Origin: Rehmannia glutinosa | Taxonomy: Eukaryota; Streptophyta; Magnoliopsida; Lamiales; Orobanchaceae | DNA: 64,000 nt | NCBI GenBank assembly: GCA_016081115.2 | Contig: CM071936.1 | Coordinates: 90,821,943 to 90,885,942 of the forward strand | Direction: 5' to 3' | Shown: positions 1 through 10,042 of the stretch, piece after piece | How positions within the stretch are numbered: the first letter of the stretch is position 1 | Layout of the letters: the number at the start of each line of letters is the position of its first letter | The notes under the pieces: generated by a model | What the model was told of the DNA's origin: nothing | The model's database searches: none | The model's input: only the letters and a program-made list of their open reading frames with translations | Program-made: the position numbers and the translations under genes

Positions 1-906
1 GAGGAAGATGAAGAGAAAACGGAAGAAGGGCAGCAGAGTGATAAGGAAAGAGTAAAAGGGGAAGCAAGTAAGGAGGCACGTAAATCAATGAAGAAGCCAC
101 CCTTGAGAATCGTGTTTGCTAAGACCCCACAGCAGAGTGAAGTAATAGCATCGATTCTCAGCAAACTACCAAAAGAGCTGACCATAGAAGAGAAAGTTGA
201 ATTGACAGTCAAGCAGTCCAGAAAAGCCATTGAAGCTAAATTCAACAAGGTAGCTAAGAAGCACTCCGAGAGAATAAAATATATAAAACCAAGTTTTGAT
301 GGCTCCCCAGCTAGTTTATTGAAGATTCCCCAGTTGTAAGACCCCCTCGAGAAATTGCAATGGCTAATGCAGGATCTAAACCCAGATCACTAGAAGAATT
401 TCAAACTCTAGAGGCTGAAGGCTATTTCAAGATAATGACTCTACCACTGGCGTGGGACTTGTATTGGGAGAAAGAGCTCGATTTGTGCAAATTAGCCTAG
501 AAGCAGCAGAGTTCTACCAGTCAGTCGATTGGAAATGCACCCGTACAGTACACTCCTAGAGGAGGCTAGAGGAGAAGCTAAGTCATACCAAGGAAAGGGA
601 ACGTTTGGAAGTGGTGAAAGAGGCAGATGTACTCAACCACAACCAAGACCTAAAGATATAAGGTACATTGATCCGCAGAAGAAGGGAATCAACTACTGAG
701 CTGGGTTCGATACTCTTGCAAATCTGGAAGTGGAGCGCAAAAAGGAGGAAGCTAGAAAAAGGCAAGAGGCTGGGAATGAAAGACTTGATAGAGAGTGGGA
801 AGAAAGGCAGCGACGGGAGGACCCTGCTGCTAAAAGAGATTATGAAAGAAAGAGAAGGGAAAGAGCTGAAGAAGATGAGAGAAGAAGGAAGCAGCCGAGG
901 CGTTGA
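1..906 (+). pseudogene. C-terminal part of Sirevirus env-like ORF3, broken
   Basis: This is the tail of the third ORF of a Sirevirus, cut by the window edge. The first frame is open from base 1 to a TAA at 337-339 and encodes an acidic stretch followed by a module starting KKPPLRIVFAKTPQQ. The same module recurs near 45800 and 51780. After the stop the homology continues in other frames through a segment with Asp-Pro-Gln-Lys-Lys-Gly, then a long Arg/Glu-rich, probably helical segment ending in KQPRR and a stop at 904-906. Other breaks include a TAG near 497. Immediately downstream come a 3' UTR, a PPT and an LTR, which fixes its identity as the last gene of the element. Env-like ORFs are known in Sireviruses; their function is unproven and no enzymatic motif is visible. 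Confidence 0.75.
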
Positions 907-1203
907 AGACGGCTAAAACCACTTCAATGTATTTTACTTAACTATAAATACAAGATTTGTAAGTATTCTTGTAATATCATTTTGATCTCGCTCTAGTACC
1001 TGTTGTATTTAGTTTGATAATAAGCTCTAAAGTATAGTTGTAATAGGTAGTATAACTGTGATACAGTGTATAGGGTATAATTTGTAACAGCTTTGTAAAG
1101 TGCATTTGTAAAGTACAAGAATGATATGATCAATAAAATTGACATATTCAACACATACATTCTTTCTTATTGCACTGTTTATTTTGCTGTAATTATTTAA
1201 GTT
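907..1203 (+). other. 3' untranslated region of Sirevirus 1
   Basis: AT-rich non-coding stretch between the env-like stop and the polypurine tract. A similar sequence lies at 46653-46878 and 52589-52876 between the same two landmarks, so it belongs to the element rather than to a host gene. No ORF of note. Confidence 0.6.
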
Positions 1204-1228
1204 TTGACATCATAAAAAAGGGGGAAAT
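1204..1228 (+). promoter_or_regulatory. Polypurine tract of Sirevirus 1
   Basis: Purine run AAAAAAGGGGGAAATTG preceded by TTGACATCAT and abutting the LTR. The CATCATcAAAAAGGGGGAAATTG pattern is a recognised Sirevirus hallmark. It recurs at 46879-46903, 52877-52901 and, inverted, at 25301-25325. It primes plus-strand DNA synthesis. Confidence 0.85.
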
Positions 1229-2700
1229 TGTTAGGAAAATTTATGTTTAGATTTTCATGATACCATGTAAAACTTAGAATAGGAAGTTGGCACCCTATTT
1301 TCTTTGTAATTCAACTTGTAATAGATAGGGCTGCATGAGTAGAGTTGGAGTCAGCCAAGTTGAAGATTACAAGAGTCGACTGGAGATTGAAGAGAAGACC
1401 CAGTTGTGTTAGCTGTGTGAAGCCAAGTGAAGGATCAATCAAGTGACAGAAAAGCTATCTCAGTCAGCTGACTGACAACTAAGTCACTCTAAATGATTTG
1501 TCAAAGGGGTTTACAACAGACAAAACTTGAAGAAAGCTGATAGAAATCCGTTGTCAACACAAGTCAAGGTTTTGCTGGAAATAGGCCTGTGTCAGGCTGC
1601 CATCAATAAAGATGTTTTGCTAAAAGAGTGCAAAAGCAAGGAACCAATAGGATGTACCTTAAGACCTACAGAGACCAAGGAAAGGCTGCAGTGCATTAAA
1701 ATCAGTACGATCCTCATTAATGCTGCAAGGACAAAACATGCCAACAACCAACGAGTGGGATTTGAAATATATGTCTATCTCTTCAATGGACATATTTTCG
1801 AATCTACACTATAAAAGGCTAAGGAAGGAGGTGAGAGAAGGTGACCAAAAACAAATTACAAATTTTACAAGAAGCATACAAGCATTCAAGCAAACCTGCA
1901 AATACTCTCAAGCTTTGAAAGACATTCCTCAAGCCTAAAATCGAAGGAACTCAATCCAACACACTCTGTGAATGAAAGAATACTTCATCAAGTTGAAGAG
2001 GAAACTGTTTGAAGAACAAATGGGGTCTATTCTCCAAGGTTGAAGGAGAAGTAGTAAGGTTGAAGTTCGAACCAGAAGCATTGGGCTCGTTGGGAGGTTG
2101 TGTGATCGATTCAAGACTTGAGGAGTCAAGTAGCAAGACAACCATTTTGTGAAGAAGCTGAGTCCCAGGAGCAGCCAGCTGTGTGATCAAAGTTGACTCG
2201 GACTGTTCACTACTGTGTAACCAGATTTGTTACTAAGTGGATTCCTCCAGAAGTTGGAGAAGAGTGGACTAGAAGAATTACCCCATCCTTGAACCACTAT
2301 AAAATTGCTTGTGTCATCTTTACTTACAACACTTTAATTTCTTGCATATTATTTATATTTGCTGCTAAGTTATAATTGCTAAACTTAACTGAGCATAATC
2401 CTTGCTAAAAACAAGTGTTGAAAACAAGTTTAAAACATTAAGGGTGAAAGTCTTTCACTTAACAAAAACCAAATCAACTATAAATTTAAGTGTTAGCTGA
2501 TCCCAACTAAGTTATACTATCAACAACTCAGTCGAGTCTGTTGAGTGAGTAAATTTGCTCAGGTAAGCCAATCTAACTGTCCCTCAAGGACTTAGCTGAT
2601 TTAAGTTAACTCAGAAAATATTTAAAAGGACTAAATCTAAAATTTGGTAAGGTTTTTTCAACCCCCCTTCTAAACCTTACTACTCACCCCTTGGAACATA
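1229..2700 (+). repeat. 3' LTR of Sirevirus 1 (LTR A)
   Basis: Starts TGTTAGGAAAATTTATG next to the PPT and ends about CCCCTTGGAACATA. It aligns by eye over its whole length with LTR D (46904-48376), which has nearly the same length (about 1472 bp), and more loosely with the about 1560-bp LTRs at 23734, 36208 and 53474. A TATA box lies at 1810-1817 (TATAAAAG). The CCCCCCTTCTAAACCTTAC block near the 3' end is shared by all copies. The terminal bases differ slightly from the expected CA, so the right edge is uncertain by a few bases. Confidence 0.85.
1810..1817 (+). promoter_or_regulatory. LTR TATA box
   Basis: TATAAAAG, about 580 bases into LTR A. The same CACTATAAAAG context is present in LTR D (47500) and LTR F (54115) and, inverted, in LTR B (24645-24651). 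In LTR C the equivalent is altered to TGTAAAA. Confidence 0.6.
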
Positions 2701-3551
2701 TACTTTTGATACTTTGAAGATCTCTCTAGGCTGTTTTAACAGATTGCATATTGAGTTGATCAAAGTCATCAATCACAGAGTTATTATTTGATCCTTAATT
2801 GACAAGGAGTATCTTACTGTGGTATTCATCTCTGAGAACTGTTTGGATGTTCAGACACTTTGTATTGTCAGACTACCAAATAAGTGGCTTAATTGAAAAA
2901 AAAAAAATTAGTTCCTTTGTAAATTTTAGACATCAAGCTAATCTTGCTTTCAGAATGTCAGAACCTCTACAGAAATTAACAGCCTATATTTAGAAGACAA
3001 GTTGCCGGTTTATTAGCTTAATTGCAATTCTAGTCTTCTAACTTTTAAAGGTTGGCAATCTTAGTTACTGACTTTACGATGTGACGGTTGAGTCCTCGAC
3101 GATTTTACAGTTTACCATTCAGTCAAATAGTAATTCTAGTCCTGCAATATGTGTTTTGGGTATTTTGGCTAAAGAAAATGGGTATTGAACTTGGAGGACT
3201 AAAATTGCACAAATTAGAAACATAATTGGTCTATACCAATGAAGAATCAAGGTTAAATCTTTGGCAATTTCAAAGTTCAGATTCGAAATGCCATTGCAGA
3301 GGGCCATTTCAATGCAAAATAAAGTGGTAAAACTTCAATTGAGTTAATCAAGCTTGGTTGTGGATGTAAAGGGGAGCTCGGAGTGGCGCATTCTCACTGC
3401 GCCGAGGCCTAGTTTAGGTTGAGGGGAAATAGGTTATTCAATTTTATAATTTACGTGGCTATTACAATGTTTGATTGATTAAAGTTTTGGCGAAATGGTA
3501 TTTTTTGTTCTGTTTAATCATGTCCATCCATGGTGGTTTTTCATTCCCCCC
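2701..3551. other. Unassigned AT-rich interval
   Basis: No coding region or known element is recognisable apart from a possible inverted-repeat element at 3013-3226. The interval ends at the left LTR of the copia element, whose insertion site is a run of C. Confidence 0.4.
3013..3226. mobile_element. Possible small inverted-repeat (MITE-like) element
   Basis: The stretch at 3013-3045 (with TTGCAATTCTAGTCTTCT) is an imperfect inverted copy of that at 3197-3226 (with GGAGGACTAAAATTGCAC). A third TCTAGTCCTGCAAT lies inside near 3135. The termini are imperfect and I cannot define a target duplication, so the call is tentative. Confidence 0.3.
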
Positions 3552-4352
3552 TGTTGATAAATGTGGCCCATTGTTAAATTTACCTGGCCCAAAATTGCAG
3601 CCCAATACCCAAAGCCACCAACCCAAACCCATTGAGCCCATGTGTTGACTCGGGTCATTGAGTCGGACTGCGGGATTCGGATTTATAATCCGCGGACCTT
3701 CAGGCTTGATCTGGTCCGTTGCTTCCTGTTTAATCTGAGCCGTTGATCTGTGCCTATATAATGGTACTTTGCTGAAACCTTAATTCATTATCTCATCTGT
3801 TCTTTCTCTCTCCTCTCTCAAACTCTCTCTCGATTCTTCTCAAGCTTTGTGCTATTCTTTCTCTCTCTAAAATTCCAGTCTCTTGCTGGATTGATTTGGG
3901 GTTTTCTGTGTGTGAGAGGTGAGATCTTTGTGTTTGCTGTCTTGTTCACCAACTCTGTGTACAAGATCCTTCTTCTGAGTGGATTAGGGTTTTGGGTGGT
4001 TCGATTCAGATATAGGGTTCCTAGGGTTTCTGGGTTTGAGGTTGTGAGGTTTAAGTATTGTGGCGAGGCTTTTGTGGCTCCTTCCCTTGGTTCTCTAGGT
4101 TGTGATTCGTGGTGACAGTTCGATCTAGGGTTTACCAGTCCCTGAGCCGAATCTTTCTATATTCGGATCTAGGGTTGTATCCCTTTACAGTTGTGTTATA
4201 TTTTTCTTGTAACTGTAATTTCATTCCTTGTACTTTACTTTCTTGCGAAGTGTCTAGAGTATAGTTTTGTCTTAATAGGCTTATCGAGTCTGTAATTTTG
4301 TGCCTTTCGGTACTACGTGTATCGATCTATTGAGGCAGATAGATACCCAACA
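3552..4352 (+). repeat. 5' LTR of copia 1
   Basis: Begins TGTTGATAAATGTGGCCC and ends GATAGATACCCAACA; 801 bp. It is nearly identical in sequence to 9183-10042, but has a single copy of the CT-rich block that is duplicated in the right LTR. A TATATAA sequence lies near 3755 (CCTATATAATGG), followed by CT-rich leader sequence from about 3790. Confidence 0.92.
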
Positions 4353-4353
4353 G

Positions 4354-4367
4354 TGGTATCAGAGCAC
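4354..4367 (+). promoter_or_regulatory. Primer-binding site, initiator Met tRNA
   Basis: TGGTATCAGAGC directly after the 5' LTR matches the 3' end of plant initiator tRNA-Met, the usual primer of Ty1/copia elements. Confidence 0.9.
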
Positions 4368-4641
4368 CTATCTGCCTCGTGGTGGGTTGGTGTTTCTGGT
4401 TCTTGAGCTTCTTGGTGATCTGTTGGCTCCCCGGTGAATTTGGTTGTGGTGAGAACCCAGGACAGGCTCCTGGTTGTAAGATTCTCTATTCCCTTTCCCT
4501 CTCATTTATTTTTCAACAAGATTTAGTATAGGGAGACCCTAAGCATTAGTCTCTTGACCCTGTGCCTTGAGTGCAGTGGAATCCTGAGGTGCAAAGGGAA
4601 TCCACCTAGTTTTTGAATTCTTCCTATTGATTTTGGGTTTC

Positions 4642-4754
4642 TTGGACTCTGTGTGGTCCTGTGTGCCTTTCTTGCTCACCTTGCTTTGTGTTGGACTCTG
4701 TGTGGTCCATTATTTGCCTCTTATTTTCTGTTGTCATTGGACTCTGTGTGGTCC
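4642..4754 (+). repeat. Three direct 18-bp repeats in the copia 1 leader
   Basis: TTGGACTCTGTGTGGTCC occurs exactly at 4642-4659, 4691-4708 and 4737-4754. The spacings (49 and 46 bases) are not multiples of three, so the repeats are not a coding repeat. They lie between the PBS and the gag ATG, in the RNA leader, where packaging or dimerisation signals are expected. Confidence 0.85.
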
Positions 4755-4848
4755 ACCTACTTGTTTCTTCTGCTGTTCTATTTGATAATTGTGATACTTG
4801 CCTTTGTACTGTATTCTTGTGATATCCTCCGTGGTTTTGTCTGTGAAT

Positions 4849-5352
4849 ATGGCTGGTGCATCTAGTTATCATATGGAACCCTTTAATGGGAAAACTGATT
4901 TTTCTATTTGGCAACAAAAAATGAAGGGGATTTTAATTCAACAAAAATGTTATAAAGCTGTTGAACAAAAGTATACTTGATAAAGATATTCAATGAAATT
5001 AAAGCTGAGCTTGATGAGTTTGCTTATTCATCCATTATCCTAAACCTTTCTGATTCTGTTTTAAGAAAAGTTGGCAAATTGTCAAGTGCCAAGGATTTAT
5101 GGAACAAATTGAAGAACTTTTTACTGAAACTTCACTGCCTTCCAAAACGTTCCTACTTGAAAAGTTTTTTAGATTCAAACTTGATTTGACAAAGGATATG
5201 GATGAAAACCTTGATGTTTTTACAAAATTGATACAAGATTCTATTAAGTATGATAGAGATTCTATTACCCTTGATACTGTGATTAATGGCCTTAAGAGTA
5301 AGGAATTAGATTTGAAATATCCAAAGGGAATGAACAAGGGTCAGGGAAAGTG
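4849..5352 (+). pseudogene. gag: copia 1 gag, capsid part, broken
   Basis: The ATG at 4849 begins MAGASSYHMEPFNGKTDF and continues with a Trp-Gln-Gln-Lys-Met motif, typical of the N-terminus of copia Gag (FNGxNFxxW). The frame closes at a TGA at 4978-4980. Gag homology resumes at once in the next frame (ORF 4977-5189) and then shifts again near 5100, where the segment LDTVINGLKSKELDLK and its upstream helix-rich part are readable up to 5352. Gag assembles the cytoplasmic virus-like particle. This copy cannot make it unless the breaks are sequence errors. Confidence 0.8.
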
Positions 5353-8300
5353 ATGCATGTCAGGGGTAGAAGTCAAAACAGGAGAAATGGGAATAACTAT
5401 AATAATGAGTTAGGTAGAAAGGGAAGCAAAAGCGGAGGTAGGTCCAATTCCAGACCTAGGAATAACAGGAAGTGTTATAATTGTGGTAAGCATGGTCATT
5501 ACATCAAAGATTGTACTAAACCCAGGAATAACCAGAACAATAATCAAAACAACAATCAGAATAACAAGAACCAAACCAATGATTCTGAACTTGACAACCG
5601 CAATGCTCATATGGGTGATGTGTTTATGGTGCATGAATTGCATGATTCTGTGAATGTTGTGCCTTCAAATTCTTTCAGTGAAAATGATTGGCTTATTGAT
5701 TCTGCTTGCACATTTCACATGACACCATTTAAACAATTGTTTGCCTCCTATGCTTCTGTGCAAAATGGATCTGTTTCCATGGCTAATGATAAAAAATGTC
5801 AAGTAATTGGTGTTGGTACTGTGTGTTTGAAACTTGATTCTGGTTTTGTTTTGACTCTGAATGATGTAAGGCATGTTCCTGATCTGTCTAATAACTTGAT
5901 CTCATGTGTTATGCTTGAGCATGATGGCTATGAGGGAAGATGGGGTAAGGGCTTGATGAAAATCATGAAAGGTTCCCTAGTTATTGCTAAAGCTGAAAAG
6001 AAAAGGAATTTGTATGTTTGCTATGATGAGTCTGTTCCTTGCATGCAAAATTTTGTGAACAATGTGAACTCCATGACCAATGTGAACTCTGTGAATGACA
6101 AAACTGAACTTTGGCATAAAAGACTTGGTCATATAAGTTCTAAAGGTCTTGAATTGTTGCATAAAGAAGATTGCTTTGGTAATGATAAACTCACTTGTGT
6201 GCCCTTCTGTGACTCATGCATTTATGGTAAACAACAAAGAGTTAGCTTCCCTACTTCCTCTTATCCAAAACAATCTACTTGTACTGATATACTTAAATAC
6301 TTACATGCTGATGTTTGGGGCCCTGCCAGTGTTCCCACCCATGGTGGGAATAGGTATTTTCTATCTGTGAGTGATGATTTTCAAGAAAAGTATTTTTATT
6401 TCTTATGAAAAACAAGTCTGATGATTTTGAAAAACTTCAAAATTTGAAAACCTTTATAGAAAATCAGACTGGGAAAAAGATTAAGTATTTGAGAACTGAT
6501 AAAGGGTTGAAATTTTGTAACCAACTCATGGATCAACTTTGTGTTGATTCAGGAATTGTAAGGCACAAGTCAGTGCCTTACACCCCTCAGCAAAATGGGG
6601 TTGCTGAGAGGATGAATAGAACTCTTTTGGAAAGGGTGAGAAATATGTTGAGTACATCTGGACTTTCCAAAAAGTTCTGGGGTGAAGCTATTCATACAGT
6701 TGCCTATGTGATTAACAGATCTCCATCTGTACCTTTGAAAGGGAAATACCCTGAACAAGTTTGGTCTGGCAAACCTGTGGACTTTTCAAATTTAAAATTT
6801 TTTGGTTGTTCAGCCTTTGTCCACCAAAAGGTTGACAAACTTGATCCAAGATCTTTAAAATGTGTTTTTTTGGGATACCCTGATAGGGTTAAAGAGTACA
6901 GATTGTGGTCTAAATCTGAAAATGGTTTGAAAGTGTTAATAAGCAGGGATGTGGTTTTCAATGAAAATGAGTTTCCCTGCCTTGATGTTTCTAAAAATGT
7001 TTCTGAAACTCAAAACCCCACTACCCCTAATAAGGTGGAGCTTTCTAATGTGCCTTCTATTTATGTGAATGAAAATCCTGATATGATTGATGCTGAGCAT
7101 GATAATGTGGATGTGCACAATGATATTGAGGACAACAATGCTGATTTGAATGATAATGTGCATGATGAATTCCCCCTAGTTGACACTGATTTGAATAATG
7201 AACATGCTGAAAATGATAATTTGAATGACTATGTGTTAACTAGGGATAGAACTAGAAGGAACATTAGAATTCCAAACAAGTTTGCTGATTTTCACTTAAC
7301 CTCTTATGTGTTCTCTGTGTTTGAATCAATTGAGAATTCTGATCCTAAAACCTATACTGATGCTGTGAACTCTGTGAAATGGCTGAGTGCTATGCAAGAT
7401 GAGATGACTTCTTTGTATGTTAATAACACCTGGGAACTTGTCCCAAAACCTGTTAACTGCTCTGTGGTTGATTGTAAATGGTTGTTTAAAATTAAACATG
7501 AAAATTAAGGTGTTAGATACAAAGCTAGATTAGTTGCAAAAGGTTTTACTCAGAAAGAAGGCATTGAGTACACTGAGATTTTTGCACCTGTTGTGAAGTT
7601 TGTTACTGTGAGAATTATGTTAACTTTAGTGGCTCAGTTTGACTGGGAACTAAAGCAACTTGATGTTAAAACTGCTTTCCTTCATGGTGATTTGGAAGAA
7701 CAAATTTTTATGAAACAACCTGAGGGTTTTGAAGATAAAGCCAAACAAAACTATGTGTGTTTATTGAAAAAGTCTTTGTATGGATTAAAGCAATCACCTA
7801 GACAGTGGAATAAAAAATTTGACGAAAGTGCATGCTTGATTTGAAATTTCGCAGGCTTCAGCCAATTTGATCATTGTCGTATTTCAAACTTGATGCTAAG
7901 TCTCTTGTATTCTTGCCGATTTATGTTGATGATATGCTTTTGACCGCCCATGCATTAAAAATATTGACTATGTGAGAAATTGTTTAAGTGCTAAATTTGA
8001 TATGAAATTCTTAGGTGATGCTAAGAAAGTACTTGGTATGAATATTGATAGGGATAGAAATAACTCTGTGATTTATCTTCATCAATCTTCATATGTTGAA
8101 AAGGTTTTACAAAAGTTTTCTATGAGTAATGCAAAATCTGTGAATGTCCCACTTGCTTCTCATTTTGTGCTAAGTAGGGATCAGTCCCCTAAAACTGATC
8201 TTGAAATCTCTTCTATGCAAAACATTCCCTATGCTAATGCCATTGGATCTGTTATGTACTTAATGGTCGATCTTGACCGGACATTGCCTATCTTTGTTTC

Positions 8301-8899
8301 TTGCTTGCCTTAGTAGATTTATGTCTAATCCTGGATTGGTGCATTGGAATGCTTTGAAGTGGTTATTGAGATATCTTAGACATTCAACTGATTATTGCCT
8401 TCAATTTTCTAAGTGTGAAAATGGTGTTGTTTTAAAAGGATATGTGGATTCCAACTATGCAAATGATAAAGATAACAGAAAATTAACAACTTCTTATGTT
8501 TTTACTTTGTGTGGTTCTTGTATAAATTGGAAATCCCAACTGCAACACATTGTGGCTCTGTCTACAATAGAATAAGAATATGTTGCAGTTACTGAAGCTT
8601 TAAAAGAAGCCTTATGGTTAAAAGGACTTGTTTCTGAAATTGGTTTTCTAAAACAAAAGGTGGTTGTATTTTCTGACTCTCAATTTGGTATTCAGCTTTG
8701 TAAGAATCCAGTTTTTCATGACAGAACAAAACATATTGATGTTGGGTTTCATTTTATAAGGGATATTGTTTCTAAAGGTCTTATCTGTCTTGAAAAAGTG
8801 GCATCTGAATACAATCCAGCTGATATGGGTACTAAGTGTCTACCCTTATCAAAGTTTAAAACCTGTTTGAAAATTCTAGATTTTGACACTGGTGATTAG
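5350..8899 (+). pseudogene. pol: copia 1 zinc knuckle and pol polyprotein, broken
   Basis: Domains appear in the expected order. The zinc knuckle CYNCGKHGHYIKDC is at 5473-5514. The aspartic protease has WLIDSACTFHMTP (Ser-Ala in place of the usual Ser-Gly, so the catalytic triad is altered). The GAG-pre-integrase segment begins LWHKRLGHIS. The integrase has HADVWGP, then RTDKGLKF and PQQNGVAERMNR. Reverse transcriptase starts near 7400 and has YVDDM at 7922-7936. RNase H ends near TKHIDVGFHFIRD and the stop at 8897-8899. Breaks: a one-base frame change in a T run near 6378, a TAA at 7506-7508, several shifts between 7840 and 7975, a shift near 8290, and a TAA at 8573-8575. Known role: reverse transcription and integration. 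This copy looks non-functional as given. Confidence 0.88.
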
Positions 8900-9182
8900 T
8901 TACCCAGTTAGTTACCCTTTATGTTGGGTTTAACAGTTACTGTGTGTTTCTGTTGAATCCAAAACTGTTGAATTAATGTTTGTTATGTGCTTATGTTAAT
9001 TCAATGAGGGAACTTGACTTGCTGTGTGCTTGTTGAGATCCTTTCTCAGTTACAGGTAGCTTTAGTGCTTCTGTAACCTAAGTCCTTCTTAGCTTAAGTG
9101 CTAGGAAGGCAATCGGCTATGATGATGACTGGTATTTCCCATTAATGTCTAATTGAATCACACAATGAGCCAAGGTGGAGAT
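8900..9182 (+). promoter_or_regulatory. copia 1 3' untranslated region ending in the PPT
   Basis: Non-coding stretch after the RNase H stop. It ends in the purine-rich AAGGTGGAGAT directly before the right LTR, which serves as the plus-strand primer site. Confidence 0.7.
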
Positions 9183-10042
9183 TGTTGATAAATGTGGCCC
9201 ATTGTTAAATTAACCTGGCCCAAAATTGCATCCCAATACCCAAAGCCACCAGCCCAAACCCATTGAGCCCATGTGTTGACTTGGGTCATTGAGTCGGATC
9301 AAGGATCGGTTTATAATCCGTGGACCTTCGTGCTTGATCCGTCCGTTGCTTGCTTCTTTAATTAATACGAAGTCGTTGATATGTGCCTATATAATGGTAC
9401 TTTGCTAAAACCCTAATTCATTATCTCATCTGTTCTTTCTCTCTCCTCTCTTAAACTCTCTCTCGTTTCTTCTCCAGCTTTGTGCTATTCTCTCTCTCTC
9501 TCTCTAAAGCTCTCTCTCGTTTCTTCTCCAGCTTTGTGCTATTCTCTCTCTCTCTCTCTAAAACTCCAGTCTCTTGCTCGATTGATTTGGGGTTTTCTGT
9601 GTGTGAGAGGTGAGATCTTTGTGTTTGCTGTCTTGTTCACCAACTCTGTGTACAAGATCCTTCTTCTGAGTGGATTAGGGTTTTGGGTGGTTCGATTTAG
9701 ATCTAGGGTTCCTAGGGTTTCTGGGTTTGAGGCTATGAGGTTTAAGTATTGTGGCGAGGCTTTTGTGGCTCCTTCCCTTGGTTCTCTGGGTTGTGATTCA
9801 TGGTGATAGTTCGATCTAGGGTTTACCAGTCCCTGAGCCGAATCTTTCTATATTCGGATCTAGGGTTGTATCCCTTTACAGTTGCGTTATATTTTTCTTG
9901 TAACTGTAATTTCATTCCTTGTACTTTACTTTCTTGCAAAGTGTCTAGAGTACAATTTTGTATTAATAGGCTTATCAAGTCTGTAATTTTGTGACTTCGG
10001 TACTACGTGTATCGATCTATTGAGGCAGATAGATACCCAACA
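9183..10042 (+). repeat. 3' LTR of copia 1
   Basis: 860 bp, TGTTGATAAATG...ACCCAACA. It is longer than the 5' LTR (801 bp), mainly because a 54-bp CT-rich unit (9456-9509) is tandemly repeated at 9510-9563. Confidence 0.92.
9456..9563 (+). repeat. Tandem duplication of 54 bp inside the 3' LTR
   Basis: The unit, running from CTCTCTCTCGTTTCTTCTCC through a CT microsatellite, occurs twice with period 54. The 5' LTR has one copy (around 3821-3875). LTRs are identical at insertion, so this arose afterwards. Confidence 0.85.

Larger units (their letters stand above)
3552..10042 (+). mobile_element. Complete Ty1/copia LTR retrotransposon (copia 1)
   Basis: Bounded by LTRs at 3552-4352 and 9183-10042, both TG...CA, with a PBS right after the left LTR and a purine-rich tract before the right one. 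The internal order is leader, gag, zinc knuckle, protease, integrase, reverse transcriptase, RNase H, which is the Ty1/copia order. The flanks are CCCCC on the left and CCCCA on the right, so the target duplication is CCCC or CCCCN and is not decisive. Several stops and frame changes interrupt gag-pol. The lineage is probably Tork/TAR-like, but I cannot settle that by eye. Confidence 0.92.

Noticed and set aside
3849..4115. 88-codon ORF in the 5' LTR and its 108-codon counterpart at 9480-9806
   Set aside because: Both lie wholly within the LTRs of copia 1 and only reflect LTR similarity; no protein motif.
4653..4865. 70-codon hydrophobic ORF in the copia 1 leader, overlapping the gag start
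   Set aside because: It runs through the non-coding 18-bp repeats, whose spacing is not a multiple of three, and has no family match. It is most likely a chance frame in T-rich leader sequence.
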